Of a stretch of DNA of 64,000 bases, positions 26,014 through 34,325 are shown piece after piece. The notes under the pieces are model-generated. The model was given only the letters and a program-made list of their open reading frames with translations, was not told the DNA's origin and did not search any database. How positions within the stretch are numbered: the first letter of the stretch is position 1; every line of letters starts with the position of its first letter. The DNA comes from CAVROP01 sp050008495 (GTDB lineage: Bacteria > Acidobacteriota > Terriglobia > UBA7540), in contig JBEKMN010000001.1 in the NCBI GenBank assembly GCA_050008495.1, forward strand, positions 62,001-126,000, read 5' to 3'. The translations under genes and the position numbers were made by a program.

Positions 26014-27072
26014 ATGAATGCACGTTTCTTTTTCACCCGTTCCAGGTTCGTTGCGGTAGTTCTTTTTCTCGGTGCCGTTACGGTCGCGGTTGCGTCAACC
26101 GGGGGATATCACTTGCTCAAGAAATATTCATTCGGGGCGGCGCAAGGAAGTACCCGGGAGTACTTTGACTACATCACTGTGGACTCCGCCGCGCGCCGCG
26201 TTTACTTGTCGCATGGTACGGAAGTTAAAGTGATCGACGCCGATACTGGGGCTCTGATCGGCGACATCACCGGCTTGAAACAAGACCATGGCGTGACTCT
26301 GGCCCACGAGTTTGGCCGCGGTTTTGTCAGCGACGGCGCTCAGGGGAAAGTGATCATATTCGATTTGCAGACCCTGAAAGTGATCGGCGAGGCGAAAGCC
26401 GACAACGACGCCGATTGCGTTGTCTACGACCCGGCGTCCAAGCGCGTGTTTGTTATGGAAGGTGACCCGAACAGCTTGACAGCGATCGACGCGAAAAGCG
26501 GGAGCGTGGTGGGAACCGTTCAGCTCGGTGGCTCTCCTGAGTTTGCTGTCGCCGATGGCACAGGGACCATTTACATCAACCTGGAAAGCAAGAACGAAAT
26601 CGCCGTCCTCGATTCCCAGGCACTCACAATCAAATCGCGCTGGCCGGTCGCCCCGGCCGGTGGCCCCACGGCCCTCGCCATGGACCTGGAGCACCGGCGG
26701 CTGTTCAGCGCCGGCCGCGACCCCCAGATGCTTGTCGCGATGGACGCCGACAGCGGAAAGGTCCTGAAGTCGTTTCCGATTTCGGGAGGAGTGGATGCTG
26801 CCGCCTATGACCCTGAAACCGGCCTGATCTTCGCCTCAACGCGAGAGGGCATGCTCCATATCTTCCACGAGGATTCGCCGGACGCGTTCAGTGAGGTAGA
26901 GACGGTCAAGACAGAGTATGGCGCCAAGACCATGGGGCTCGACACCAAAACGCACAACGCCTTTCTGGATACGGCGGATTTCAGTCAGCCTTCTTCCTCC
27001 GGGTCAGGACAGCGAGGTCCGCGCCGTGCGGCCGTTCCGGGCACGTTTCGTGTTTTGGTCTACGGACGTTAA
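26014..27072 (+). CDS. YncE-like beta-propeller protein, exported
   Basis: This 352-residue protein has a signal/anchor segment (FVAVVLFLGAVTVAVAS, 13-29) followed by repeated blades of the YVTN/YncE type, for example AARRVYLSHGTEVKVIDADTG, KVIIFDLQTLKVIGEA, KRVFVMEGDPNSLTAIDA and MLVAMDADSGKVLKSFP. Seven blades can be traced. The C-terminus (Ser/Gly/Arg-rich, about 325-340) is low complexity. Such propellers act as periplasmic binding or scaffold proteins; the ligand is unknown. ATG 26014 follows GGGGGAGG. It is convergent with the M16 pair. Confidence 0.85.
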   Translation: MNARFFFTRSRFVAVVLFLGAVTVAVASTGGYHLLKKYSFGAAQGSTREYFDYITVDSAARRVYLSHGTEVKVIDADTGALIGDITGLKQDHGVTLAHEFGRGFVSDGAQGKVIIFDLQTLKVIGEAKADNDADCVVYDPASKRVFVMEGDPNSLTAIDAKSGSVVGTVQLGGSPEFAVADGTGTIYINLESKNEIAVLDSQALTIKSRWPVAPAGGPTALAMDLEHRRLFSAGRDPQMLVAMDADSGKVLKSFPISGGVDAAAYDPETGLIFASTREGMLHIFHEDSPDAFSEVETVKTEYGAKTMGLDTKTHNAFLDTADFSQPSSSGSGQRGPRRAAVPGTFRVLVYGR

Positions 27073-27089
27073 AAGCCAATATCTCGAAC

Positions 27090-28502
27090 TCAGAATCTTG
27101 AACTTCCAAACCCTGTCTCACTTATCGAGAGGGTCTTCATTTGCGGCGCGTATTTGCGGACTACGGGGCCAATCTCTGCCGCCTTGCCGATGACGACGAA
27201 GACCAGGTTGTCGAGAGGGAAGTATTGGCGAATCACCCGCTGCGCGTCCTCGAGGGTCATGGCATCGATCTTTGAGTAAAAATCGTCGATCTCGTGCTCG
27301 TCGAGCCCGTAAAACTCGAGTTGCGCCAATTGCGAAGCGAGCTGCTCGGAAGTCTCGACGGAGGGCGGGAATTGACCTTTGATGTAGCTTTTCGCCAGCT
27401 CCAATTCGTCCTGGGAAAATCCTTTTTCGTGCAAGCGCTTGACTACCTCGAGCGTCAAGTCCATGGCCTTCTCGGTGGTTTCGGTACGTGTGTAAGAGGA
27501 GATCACAAACGGTCCGCGCGCCTTGCGTTGGTCAAAGTAGGAGCGAGCACCATAGGTGAGGCCGCTCTTGATGCGGAGTTCGGTGTTGAGCATGGAAGCG
27601 AAGCGCCCGCCAAAGACCGTATTGACCACACGAATGGAAACGCGGTCAGGATTGGTTCGCGTGACCCCGACGTTTCCAATGCTGTAATAGGTCTGCGTGG
27701 CGTCCGGCTTATCGACCAAAAGCAGTCTTTTTCCCTTCACATCCGCCTGATCGGGAAGGTCGACGGCTGCCGACTGGGGGCCCGTCCAGGACCCGAATCT
27801 CTCGGAAAGAACTCTTTCCATTTCCGTGCGATCGAAATCGCCCACCACGGCCAGGATGGTATTTGCCGGCGTGTAATCAGCACGGTAGAACTTGACGACA
27901 GCATCTCGGGTGATGGTGGGCAGCGATTTCTCGTCGCCGTCCCGAGGTCGCGCGTAAAGGTGGGTGCCATAAAGGAAGGCGTTGAAGTAGAGCGGGAGGA
28001 CGGCAAGGGCTTGATCCTTGTCGGATTTGATAGCATCCACGCGCTGCTGAGCGAGCTTCGCCACTTCCTCCTGCGGGAATGTGGCATTCAGCAGGGCATC
28101 CGACAGCAGGTCCAAACCTGTGGCCGTGTCTTTCTTCATGACCTGCACCGAAACGGAGGCATAATCAGAGGCTACGTCGGTATTGAATTGCCCGCCCACA
28201 AAATCCAGTTGCTTGGAAAACTGGTCGGCGCTGCGTGTTGACGTGCCTTTGCGCAAGAGCGCCGCGGTCAGCGAGGCGAGCCCTTCTTGTCCGGCCGGAT
28301 CGGCAACCGGTCCGGCGCTGACGATGACCCGAAAACTCACCAGCGGCAACTCGTGCCGCTCCATCAGCAGCAGCGTCATCCCGTTGGGAAGCTTGCGACG
28401 CTCGTGGGGAGGCAGCTTCAAGCCGCCCGCTTGTGCCTTGAGCTCCATCGTGGCGGTTGCGGCGGCCACGACCACCACGGCAATCAGCAGCAATCGCTTC
28501 AT
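27090..28502 (-). CDS. M16 family peptidase, non-catalytic partner subunit
   Basis: This 470-residue protein has a signal peptide (MKRLLLIAVVVVAAATATMELKAQA) and two M16 domains (about 35-250 and 255-460). The zinc motif HxxEH is absent: the equivalent positions read S77-L-T-A80-A81 in EGLASLTAALLRKG. The second-domain substrate-binding Arg/Tyr region (FASMLNTELRIKSGLTYGARSYF) is kept. This is the division of labour seen in heterodimeric M16B peptidases such as the mitochondrial processing peptidase. The upstream neighbour supplies the catalytic subunit. ATG 28502 has GGAG 7 bp before it. Periplasmic. Confidence 0.9.
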   Translation of the reverse strand: MKRLLLIAVVVVAAATATMELKAQAGGLKLPPHERRKLPNGMTLLLMERHELPLVSFRVIVSAGPVADPAGQEGLASLTAALLRKGTSTRSADQFSKQLDFVGGQFNTDVASDYASVSVQVMKKDTATGLDLLSDALLNATFPQEEVAKLAQQRVDAIKSDKDQALAVLPLYFNAFLYGTHLYARPRDGDEKSLPTITRDAVVKFYRADYTPANTILAVVGDFDRTEMERVLSERFGSWTGPQSAAVDLPDQADVKGKRLLLVDKPDATQTYYSIGNVGVTRTNPDRVSIRVVNTVFGGRFASMLNTELRIKSGLTYGARSYFDQRKARGPFVISSYTRTETTEKAMDLTLEVVKRLHEKGFSQDELELAKSYIKGQFPPSVETSEQLASQLAQLEFYGLDEHEIDDFYSKIDAMTLEDAQRVIRQYFPLDNLVFVVIGKAAEIGPVVRKYAPQMKTLSISETGFGSSRF

Positions 28503-28580
28503 GGACGTTCTCCAATTCTTGTGTAACACGTTCGAAACCTCGGTCCTTGTTAAGGCGGGGATCACCTGTGGTGTACTAGC

Positions 28581-29936
28581 TTATGGCTTCGCCGGTTCGG
28601 TCTCTGCGGGCTGATTCTTCTCCGGCACCAGCGTGGCCACCGTGCGGTTGTTCTCCCCAAAGTAAGCCTTCACCACGCGCTGTATATCCTGCTTGGTGAC
28701 TTTGTCGTACTGGGCGGCAGCGGTGAAGAGCTTGTGATAGTCCCCCAGGAAAACCTCGTAGGACCCAAGAGTGTTGGCGCGGCCGTTGATGCTCTCCATC
28801 TGCCGGTAAAAGTCCGCCAGAACAATGTTCTTCGCCTTCTGCAGTTCTTCATCACTCACAGGCGTTGTCTTCAGTTTGTCCAATTCATCGTAAACGGCTT
28901 TTTCCGCGGCCTGGGGATCGACCCCATCCTTGGGCTGCACGGTATAAACGAACAACGTAGGGTCAAACGATAGCTCGAATCCGCCGTCCACTGAAATCGC
29001 CAACTGATCTTTGTCCACCAATCGCTGGTAGAGCCGGGAGCTCTCACCGGTCACCAGCATGGCTTGCAGCAGGTTGAGAGGGTAGAAATCGGGACTGGTG
29101 CATTGAGGAATGTGGAATCCCATCATCACGATGGGAAGTTGGGCGAACTTCTTCACCACCACCCGGTGCTCACCCAGTTGTTCCGGCTCTTGCGTGGTGA
29201 CCTTGGGCGGCGGGTCGTGGGAGGGAATGGACTCGATGTATTTCTCCCCGAGATCGAAAATCTCCTGCCCCGACACGTCTCCCACCACCACCATGGTGGC
29301 GTTGCTGGGCGAATAGCCCATCTGAAAATGGCGTTTGAGGTCCTCCATTTTCCAGTTCTCGATATCCACCATCCAACCGATGACGGGCCAATGATAAGGA
29401 TGAGCGAGAAACGCTGCGGCCCAGAGCTGCTCCCAGAGAATTCCGAAGTTATTGTTATCCACACTGGTGCGCCGTTCCGAAGCCACCACGCCGCGCTCTG
29501 ACGCGATCATTTTGGCGTCGAAACTGAGGTCGCGGATTCGGTCGCTCTCGAGATCAAAAATCGTGGGGAGCGCGCTGCGAGGAAACCAATCCTGATACAC
29601 CGTGTCGTTCTGGGTGGTGTAGGCGTTGTTCTCGCCGCCCGCCACTTCCATCACGTGGTCGAACTGGCCGGGCCCATATTTCTTCGCGCCATTGAACATC
29701 ATGTGCTCGAAAAAGTGCGAAAGGCCGGTCGTGCCGGGCCTTTCGTTGCGCGACCCGATACGATAGAAGATGTAGAGAGCCACATTAGGAATCGAGTGGT
29801 CCTCCTGCACCAGAATCTTCATCCCATTTTTCAAGGTATAGGTTTTGACCTCGAACGTCTGAGCCTGCGCGACAACCGTCCAAGCGCAGATCAAAACGAG
29901 AAGGCATGCACGAACAACCCTGCGGCCAATGGTCAC
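28581..29936 (-). CDS. M16 family zinc peptidase, catalytic subunit
   Basis: This 451-residue exported peptidase has a signal VVRACLLVLICAWTVVAQAQ. The zinc site is complete: HFFEH at 74-78 and the distal ligand Glu154 in GVVASERR, 76 residues later. The second domain has GESSRLYQRLVDKDQLA in place of the canonical Arg/Tyr pair. It lies 78 bp upstream of the non-catalytic partner on the same strand, so a heterodimer is likely. GTG 29936 has GGAGG exactly 5 bp upstream. It probably degrades or processes short peptides in the periplasm. Confidence 0.93.
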   Translation of the reverse strand: MTIGRRVVRACLLVLICAWTVVAQAQTFEVKTYTLKNGMKILVQEDHSIPNVALYIFYRIGSRNERPGTTGLSHFFEHMMFNGAKKYGPGQFDHVMEVAGGENNAYTTQNDTVYQDWFPRSALPTIFDLESDRIRDLSFDAKMIASERGVVASERRTSVDNNNFGILWEQLWAAAFLAHPYHWPVIGWMVDIENWKMEDLKRHFQMGYSPSNATMVVVGDVSGQEIFDLGEKYIESIPSHDPPPKVTTQEPEQLGEHRVVVKKFAQLPIVMMGFHIPQCTSPDFYPLNLLQAMLVTGESSRLYQRLVDKDQLAISVDGGFELSFDPTLFVYTVQPKDGVDPQAAEKAVYDELDKLKTTPVSDEELQKAKNIVLADFYRQMESINGRANTLGSYEVFLGDYHKLFTAAAQYDKVTKQDIQRVVKAYFGENNRTVATLVPEKNQPAETEPAKP

Positions 29937-30057
29937 AACTTCCTCCGCTCTATTCCCGGGCAGGGAATTAAAGGTGGTAATCTTACCAGATTCGCGATCA
30001 CAAGTGTTCCCCCAGGTCCATTTGCGTAGACTCCCGGGCCTTCCCCCAATCGGCCGC

Positions 30058-31221
30058 TCACGAGCGAGCCATCAAACGGTTGCGCATAGTCAGGTCCGTT
30101 GCCAAATCGATACACGTCCAGGCCATTGCCAGCGCGCCGTCGGCGAGGGCTTTGTCGGCGTCGGCGGTAATGCAGTGCGCTGTGAATTCCGGTTGGTGGT
30201 TAACGGCGGGCAGGGAATGGATGCCGATCATGGGATGAATCGACGGCATGGCCAACGAGACATTGCCCATGTCCGTGGAGCCTGTGGGCCGTGTTTCCCA
30301 CTCGCCCAGATTGGGGAACGTTCGCCCCAGGGCTTCGGAATTCCGGCGGTAGAGAGCCGCCATCGCTTCATCGTGGCGCATTTCAGCGTAAGGCTTATCG
30401 CCGCCGGTAATCTCCATCTTCGACCCGGTGGCGAGGGCTCCGGCTTCGAGGCAGCGGTAAACCCTCGGCCGAAGGCCGGTCAGTTGCTCGAGCGTTTCGG
30501 AGCGGATGATGTATTTGGCGGAGGTGTGGGCGGGCACGACATTCGGAGCGGCGCCGCCGTTGGTGACGATCCCGTGGATTCGGTCCGTGGAGCGGATGTG
30601 CTGGCGCAGCAGTCCCAGTGCGGTTTGCGCAACGGTAATGGCATCCGCCGCATTCACTCCCAGCTCCGGAAATGCCGAGGCATGGGATTCCTTCCCGGTG
30701 TAATGAACCTCAAACATAGAAGCGGCAATGATCTTCGCACGCAGCATGTCAAAAGGCGCCGGGTGCACCATCATGGCCGCATGAATGGCGCCAAAGGCGC
30801 CACGCTCAAGCAACAGAATCTTGCCGCTGGCATTGCCCACTTCTTCCGCCGGCGTCCCGATGACACTAATGGTGAGGCCCACCTCGTCCGCCACCCTGGC
30901 GGCCGCCAAGGCTGCGCCCACGGCCGAGGCAGCGATGATGTTGTGTCCGCAGGCGTGGCCGATCCCTGGAAGGCAATCGTATTCCGCGCAGATGCCGACG
31001 TGCAGAGGCCCGGAGCCGGCACGTGCGAGAAACGCCGTGGGCAGATCGCAGATCCCTTTCCGAACTGAGAACCCGGCATCGGCCAGCGATTCACAGAGCC
31101 AGGTGGATGCCTGCTCCTCCTCGAAACCGAGTTCCGGGTGGGAATGGATGCGATGGCTAAGCTCAGTCAAGCAATCTTGGACGGACTCGAAACGCTCACG
31201 GGCTGCTGCTTTGCTGTCCAT
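30058..31221 (-). CDS. M20 family amidohydrolase (AbgB/aminoacylase-like)
   Basis: This 387-residue cytosolic di-metal peptidase or amidohydrolase has metal-ligand regions EYDCLPGIGHACGH (80-93) and PAEEVGNASGK (124-134), a dimerisation domain (about 170-290, with ESHASAFPELGVNAADA) and a C-terminal HSLPAVNHQPEF. The features fit the AbgB/p-aminobenzoyl-glutamate hydrolase branch. ATG 31221 follows GGGGAGCTAAC. It lies on the same strand as the M16 pair, 121 bp upstream of it, so peptide recycling is a plausible shared theme. Exact substrate unknown. Confidence 0.9.
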   Translation of the reverse strand: MDSKAAARERFESVQDCLTELSHRIHSHPELGFEEEQASTWLCESLADAGFSVRKGICDLPTAFLARAGSGPLHVGICAEYDCLPGIGHACGHNIIAASAVGAALAAARVADEVGLTISVIGTPAEEVGNASGKILLLERGAFGAIHAAMMVHPAPFDMLRAKIIAASMFEVHYTGKESHASAFPELGVNAADAITVAQTALGLLRQHIRSTDRIHGIVTNGGAAPNVVPAHTSAKYIIRSETLEQLTGLRPRVYRCLEAGALATGSKMEITGGDKPYAEMRHDEAMAALYRRNSEALGRTFPNLGEWETRPTGSTDMGNVSLAMPSIHPMIGIHSLPAVNHQPEFTAHCITADADKALADGALAMAWTCIDLATDLTMRNRLMARS

Positions 31222-31394
31222 GTTAGCTCCCCTTGTTGTATTGAGATCCTTTCAGCAAGCCTAGCACGGGCTTTCCAGCCACTTCAAGCGCCAGACGTAT
31301 GAGAAAGGCGCAACGAACCAAGGGGCTGGCACATCTTATTAAGCAGTGGCTCCACGAGCCACGATTCAGGGCATACGACAAGAGGGAGGATGGC

Positions 31395-32090
31395 ATGAAG
31401 ATCGGCATTATTGGCGCCGGACAAATCGGGGGGACTCTGACTCGCCGTTTGACCCAGTTAGGGCACGAAGTATACGTGGCCAACTCGCGCGGGCCTGCGT
31501 CGCTCGCGGCTCTCGCCAAGGAAACCGGGGCGAAAGCTGTAGAGGTGCGAGAGGCAGCGCGGGCCGGGGCGGTGGTTGTGGTGACCATTCCGGAAGGGAA
31601 GATTCCGAACCTTCCCAAGGATTTATTCGCTGGAGTACCGACGGATGTAGTGATCGTTGATACAGGGAATTACTATCCGCGGGAGCGCGATGGGCGGATT
31701 GCCGAAATTGAAGCGGGAATGACTGAAAGCCGATGGGTAGCGAATCAGCTCGGACGTCCTGTGGTCAAGGCGTTTAACAACATCTATGCGCAGCACTTGC
31801 TGGAACTGGGACGCCCGACCGGCAGCCCCGGCCGGATTGCTTTGCCAGTCGCCGGCGACGACGCGCGGGCCAAGGAAATCGTGATGGGGCCTGTGAACGA
31901 GTTGGGATTTGACGCCGTCGATGCCGGCGGCCTCGACGAATCATGGCGCCAGCAGCCGGCCACACCAGTTTACGCGTCGGACTTCGATGCTGCGGGAGTG
32001 CGACGCGCGCTGGCCCAGGCGAGCAAAGAGCGTGGACCGCAATTTCGGGCGACGGAGAAGAGTCCGGGCACTTTTGCGCAGCCTGCCTGA
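31395..32090 (+). CDS. NADPH-dependent F420 reductase-like oxidoreductase
   Basis: This 231-residue dinucleotide-binding protein of the F420-dependent NADP oxidoreductase/ProC-like family has GIIGAGQIGGTLTRRL at 4-19, NSRGP (NADP phosphate recognition) at about 30-34, and an internal VVKAFNNIYAQHLL segment typical of the 'NADP oxidoreductase coenzyme F420-dependent' group. ATG 31395 follows GGGAGGATGGC. No F420 biosynthesis gene is in the window, so use of F420 is not implied. It precedes the cNMP/TrxR fusion by 37 bp on the same strand, a possible redox operon. Confidence 0.85.
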   Translation: MKIGIIGAGQIGGTLTRRLTQLGHEVYVANSRGPASLAALAKETGAKAVEVREAARAGAVVVVTIPEGKIPNLPKDLFAGVPTDVVIVDTGNYYPRERDGRIAEIEAGMTESRWVANQLGRPVVKAFNNIYAQHLLELGRPTGSPGRIALPVAGDDARAKEIVMGPVNELGFDAVDAGGLDESWRQQPATPVYASDFDAAGVRRALAQASKERGPQFRATEKSPGTFAQPA

Positions 32091-32127
32091 CGCTTTGGGG
32101 CACGTCTGACAAACGAAGGAGGAGAGC

Positions 32128-33807
32128 ATGTCTTCAGCGCTTATACCCAGCGCACTCGATGCTCGTACGCAGGCTTTCCCGACTCTGACCGCGGCTCAGA
32201 TCAGCCGCATCCGTCCCCATGGCAGGGTGCGTGAAGTCAAGCCGGGCGAGATCCTGTTCGAGCCTGGAGACACTCAGGTGCCCTTCTTTGTGTTGCTTTC
32301 GGGCAGCATGGAGATTGTGCAGCCGAGTTGTTCGGGCGAGCGAGAGATCGTCAAACATGGTCCAGGAGAGTTCACCGGCGAGATGACCATGATCTCGGGG
32401 CAGCGGTGCCTGGTGCGGGGCCGCGTGACGGCGCCCGGTGAGTTTCTCGAGATCAGCGGCGAGGGCCTGCGGTCGATTATCGCCAAAGATGCCGAGTTGA
32501 GCGAGGTGCTGATGCGGGCTTTCATCTTGCGCCGCCTCGCTCTCATCTCTCGGGGCTACGGCAACGTGATTCTGATGGGATCGCGCCACTCTGCGGGCAC
32601 GTTGCGTCTGCGCGAGTTTCTGAGCCGGAACGGATACCCCTACACCAACGTCGATCTGGACACAGACAGCGCCTCGCAGCAGCTTCTGGACCGATTCGAA
32701 GTGAAGTTGGAAGAGATTCCAGTTGTGATCTGCGACGGCCGCACGGTCCTGCGCAATCCTAGCACTCAGAAGCTTGCCGACTGCTTGGGATTCAACCCGA
32801 ACATCGACGACCGGCGAGTGCTGGACCTGGCCATTGTGGGTGCGGGCCCCGCCGGCCTGGCCGCGGCTGTTTACGCTGCCTCGGAGGGTCTGGACGTTCT
32901 GGTCATCGAGACCGAATCTCCCGGAGGCCAGGCTGGCTCCAGCTCAAAAATCGAGAATTATCTTGGCTTCCCCACCGGAGTGTCAGGGATGGAGTTGTCC
33001 GCGCGAGCGATTACTCAAGCCCAGAAGTTCGGCGCTCGGATGCTGGTGGCACGCAGTGTCGTTCGCCTGGACTGCAAGAAACCGCTCTACGAGATCGTCC
33101 TCGACGATGGGAGCGTGTTGCGCGCGCGGGCCATTGTCATCTCCACCGGGGCTCAGTACAACAAGCCGGCCATTTCCAGTCTGTCGCAATTCGAGGGTCA
33201 GGGCGTCTACTACGGCGCAACCCATATTGAGGCGCAACTCTGCGATAACGAAGACGTGGTTGTGGTCGGTGGAGGGAACTCCGCGGGGCAAGCGGCCGTC
33301 TTCCTCTCCCAGAACGCCCGCAAGGTTCAGATGCTAGTCCGCTCCGGGGGACTGGCAGAATCCATGTCCCGTTACCTGATCCAGCGCATTACCGAAAACC
33401 CGGGCATCGACCTGCATTACAACACCGAAATCGTCGGCATGGAGGGCAACCACCAGCTCGAGCGCGTAACGTGGTCCGACAAGGCAACAGGTGAAAGCTC
33501 GGCGCACGACATCCGGCACGTTTTTATCATGACCGGGGCTTCACCGCGAACCGAGTGGCTGAAGGGTTGCCTGGCCATGGACAGCAAGGGCTTCATCCTC
33601 ACAGGCCGCGACCTGGAATTGCCGGGTGAAATCGCTCCGGCCTCTTCTTGGCCTCTCGCCCGCGCCCCACTGATGCTGGAAACCAGCCTTCCAAGAGTAT
33701 TTGCGGTTGGCGATGTGCGCTCGGGAAGTGTAAAACGCGTGGCCTCTGCCGTGGGCGAAGGCGCGATCGCCATAAGTCTGGTTCACCGCGCCCTGGCGGA
33801 GGCGTGA
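32128..33807 (+). CDS. Cyclic-nucleotide-binding domain / thioredoxin-reductase-like fusion flavoprotein
   Basis: This 559-residue protein has a Crp-like cNMP-binding domain (about 20-140; VKPGEILFEPGD, FFVLLSGSMEI), a glutaredoxin/thioredoxin-like spacer (about 145-222, without a CxxC), then a thioredoxin-reductase-like FAD/NAD(P)H module: GAGPAGLAA (238-246), GGGNSAGQAA (381-390) and VFAVGDVR (524-531). The redox motif CATC of TrxR is replaced by GATH (363-366), so it cannot be a classical thioredoxin reductase. ATG 32128 has GGAGGAG upstream. The gene is followed by a UBP zinc-finger gene. Regulation by a nucleotide or other ligand through the N-terminal domain is inferred. Its electron acceptor is unknown. 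Confidence 0.92.
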   Translation: MSSALIPSALDARTQAFPTLTAAQISRIRPHGRVREVKPGEILFEPGDTQVPFFVLLSGSMEIVQPSCSGEREIVKHGPGEFTGEMTMISGQRCLVRGRVTAPGEFLEISGEGLRSIIAKDAELSEVLMRAFILRRLALISRGYGNVILMGSRHSAGTLRLREFLSRNGYPYTNVDLDTDSASQQLLDRFEVKLEEIPVVICDGRTVLRNPSTQKLADCLGFNPNIDDRRVLDLAIVGAGPAGLAAAVYAASEGLDVLVIETESPGGQAGSSSKIENYLGFPTGVSGMELSARAITQAQKFGARMLVARSVVRLDCKKPLYEIVLDDGSVLRARAIVISTGAQYNKPAISSLSQFEGQGVYYGATHIEAQLCDNEDVVVVGGGNSAGQAAVFLSQNARKVQMLVRSGGLAESMSRYLIQRITENPGIDLHYNTEIVGMEGNHQLERVTWSDKATGESSAHDIRHVFIMTGASPRTEWLKGCLAMDSKGFILTGRDLELPGEIAPASSWPLARAPLMLETSLPRVFAVGDVRSGSVKRVASAVGEGAIAISLVHRALAEA

Positions 33808-33812
33808 AGGGC

Positions 33813-33992
33813 AGTCGATAGTCAAGAGTCGAAAGTTAAGAGTCGAAAGTCAAGAGTTGCGAGTTGTCATTCTGAGCGAAGCGAAGAATCTCGGCAGTGC
33901 GTCGGACGTATGACCCGGCGCCAGCGAGTGCTGGCGTGGAGAACGACCGGCCTTTCATCTCTCGACTTTCGACTCTTGACTCTAGACTTTCA
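33813..33992. repeat. Heptamer-array inverted repeat with an embedded dispersed-repeat arm
   Basis: The left arm (33813-33865) is a clean degenerate tandem of 7 bp units: AGTCGAT, AGTCAAG, AGTCGAA, AGTTAAG, AGTCGAA, AGTCAAG, AGTTGCG. The right arm (33959-33992) carries the inverse units (CTCGACT, TTCGACT, CTTGACT, CTAGACT). A single arm of the GTCATTCTGAGCG element is at 33866-33894. The array ends a few bases before the ribosome-binding site of the UBP gene. Confidence 0.85.
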
Positions 33993-34007
33993 CCCCAGGA
34001 GGACTTC

Positions 34008-34277
34008 ATGGCGGCGGAATGCACGCATTTCGATCAGATCAAAATCACGACCACCGACAAGCACGTGTGTGAAGACTGCGTAAAAACCGGCGACACGTGG
34101 GTCCATCTCCGCCTTTGCGTGGAGTGCGGTCACGTGGGGTGTTGCGATTCGTCCAAGAACAAACATGCGACGAAGCACTTCCGCAAAACCCGGCACCCCA
34201 TTATGCGCTCCAACGAAACAGGCGAGAACTGGGGATGGTGTTACGTGGACGAGGTCATGATTGAGCCGTTCGCGTAA
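34008..34277 (+). CDS. UBP-type zinc finger protein (ZnF_UBP)
   Basis: This 89-residue protein is almost only a UBP zinc finger. Candidate ligands are Cys5, His7, Cys21, Cys24, Cys37, Cys40, Cys45/46, His53, His57 and His63, with the family spacing CxH...CEDC...CVECGHVGCC...H. In eukaryotes this domain binds the free C-terminal Gly-Gly of ubiquitin. In bacteria it is often found beside the cNMP/TrxR-type flavoprotein, as here, with unknown partner. ATG 34008 follows AGGAGG at ideal spacing. No signal peptide; cytosolic. Confidence 0.93.
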   Translation: MAAECTHFDQIKITTTDKHVCEDCVKTGDTWVHLRLCVECGHVGCCDSSKNKHATKHFRKTRHPIMRSNETGENWGWCYVDEVMIEPFA

Positions 34278-34325
34278 AAAAGGTAAGCTGCCGCATTCCC
34301 ACGCTGCACCACTCGGGGGTAACAC

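Noticed and set aside
29929..31068. A 379-codon plus-strand frame
   Set aside because: It is antisense to the M20 amidohydrolase with intact metal motifs; the composition is that of a shadow frame.
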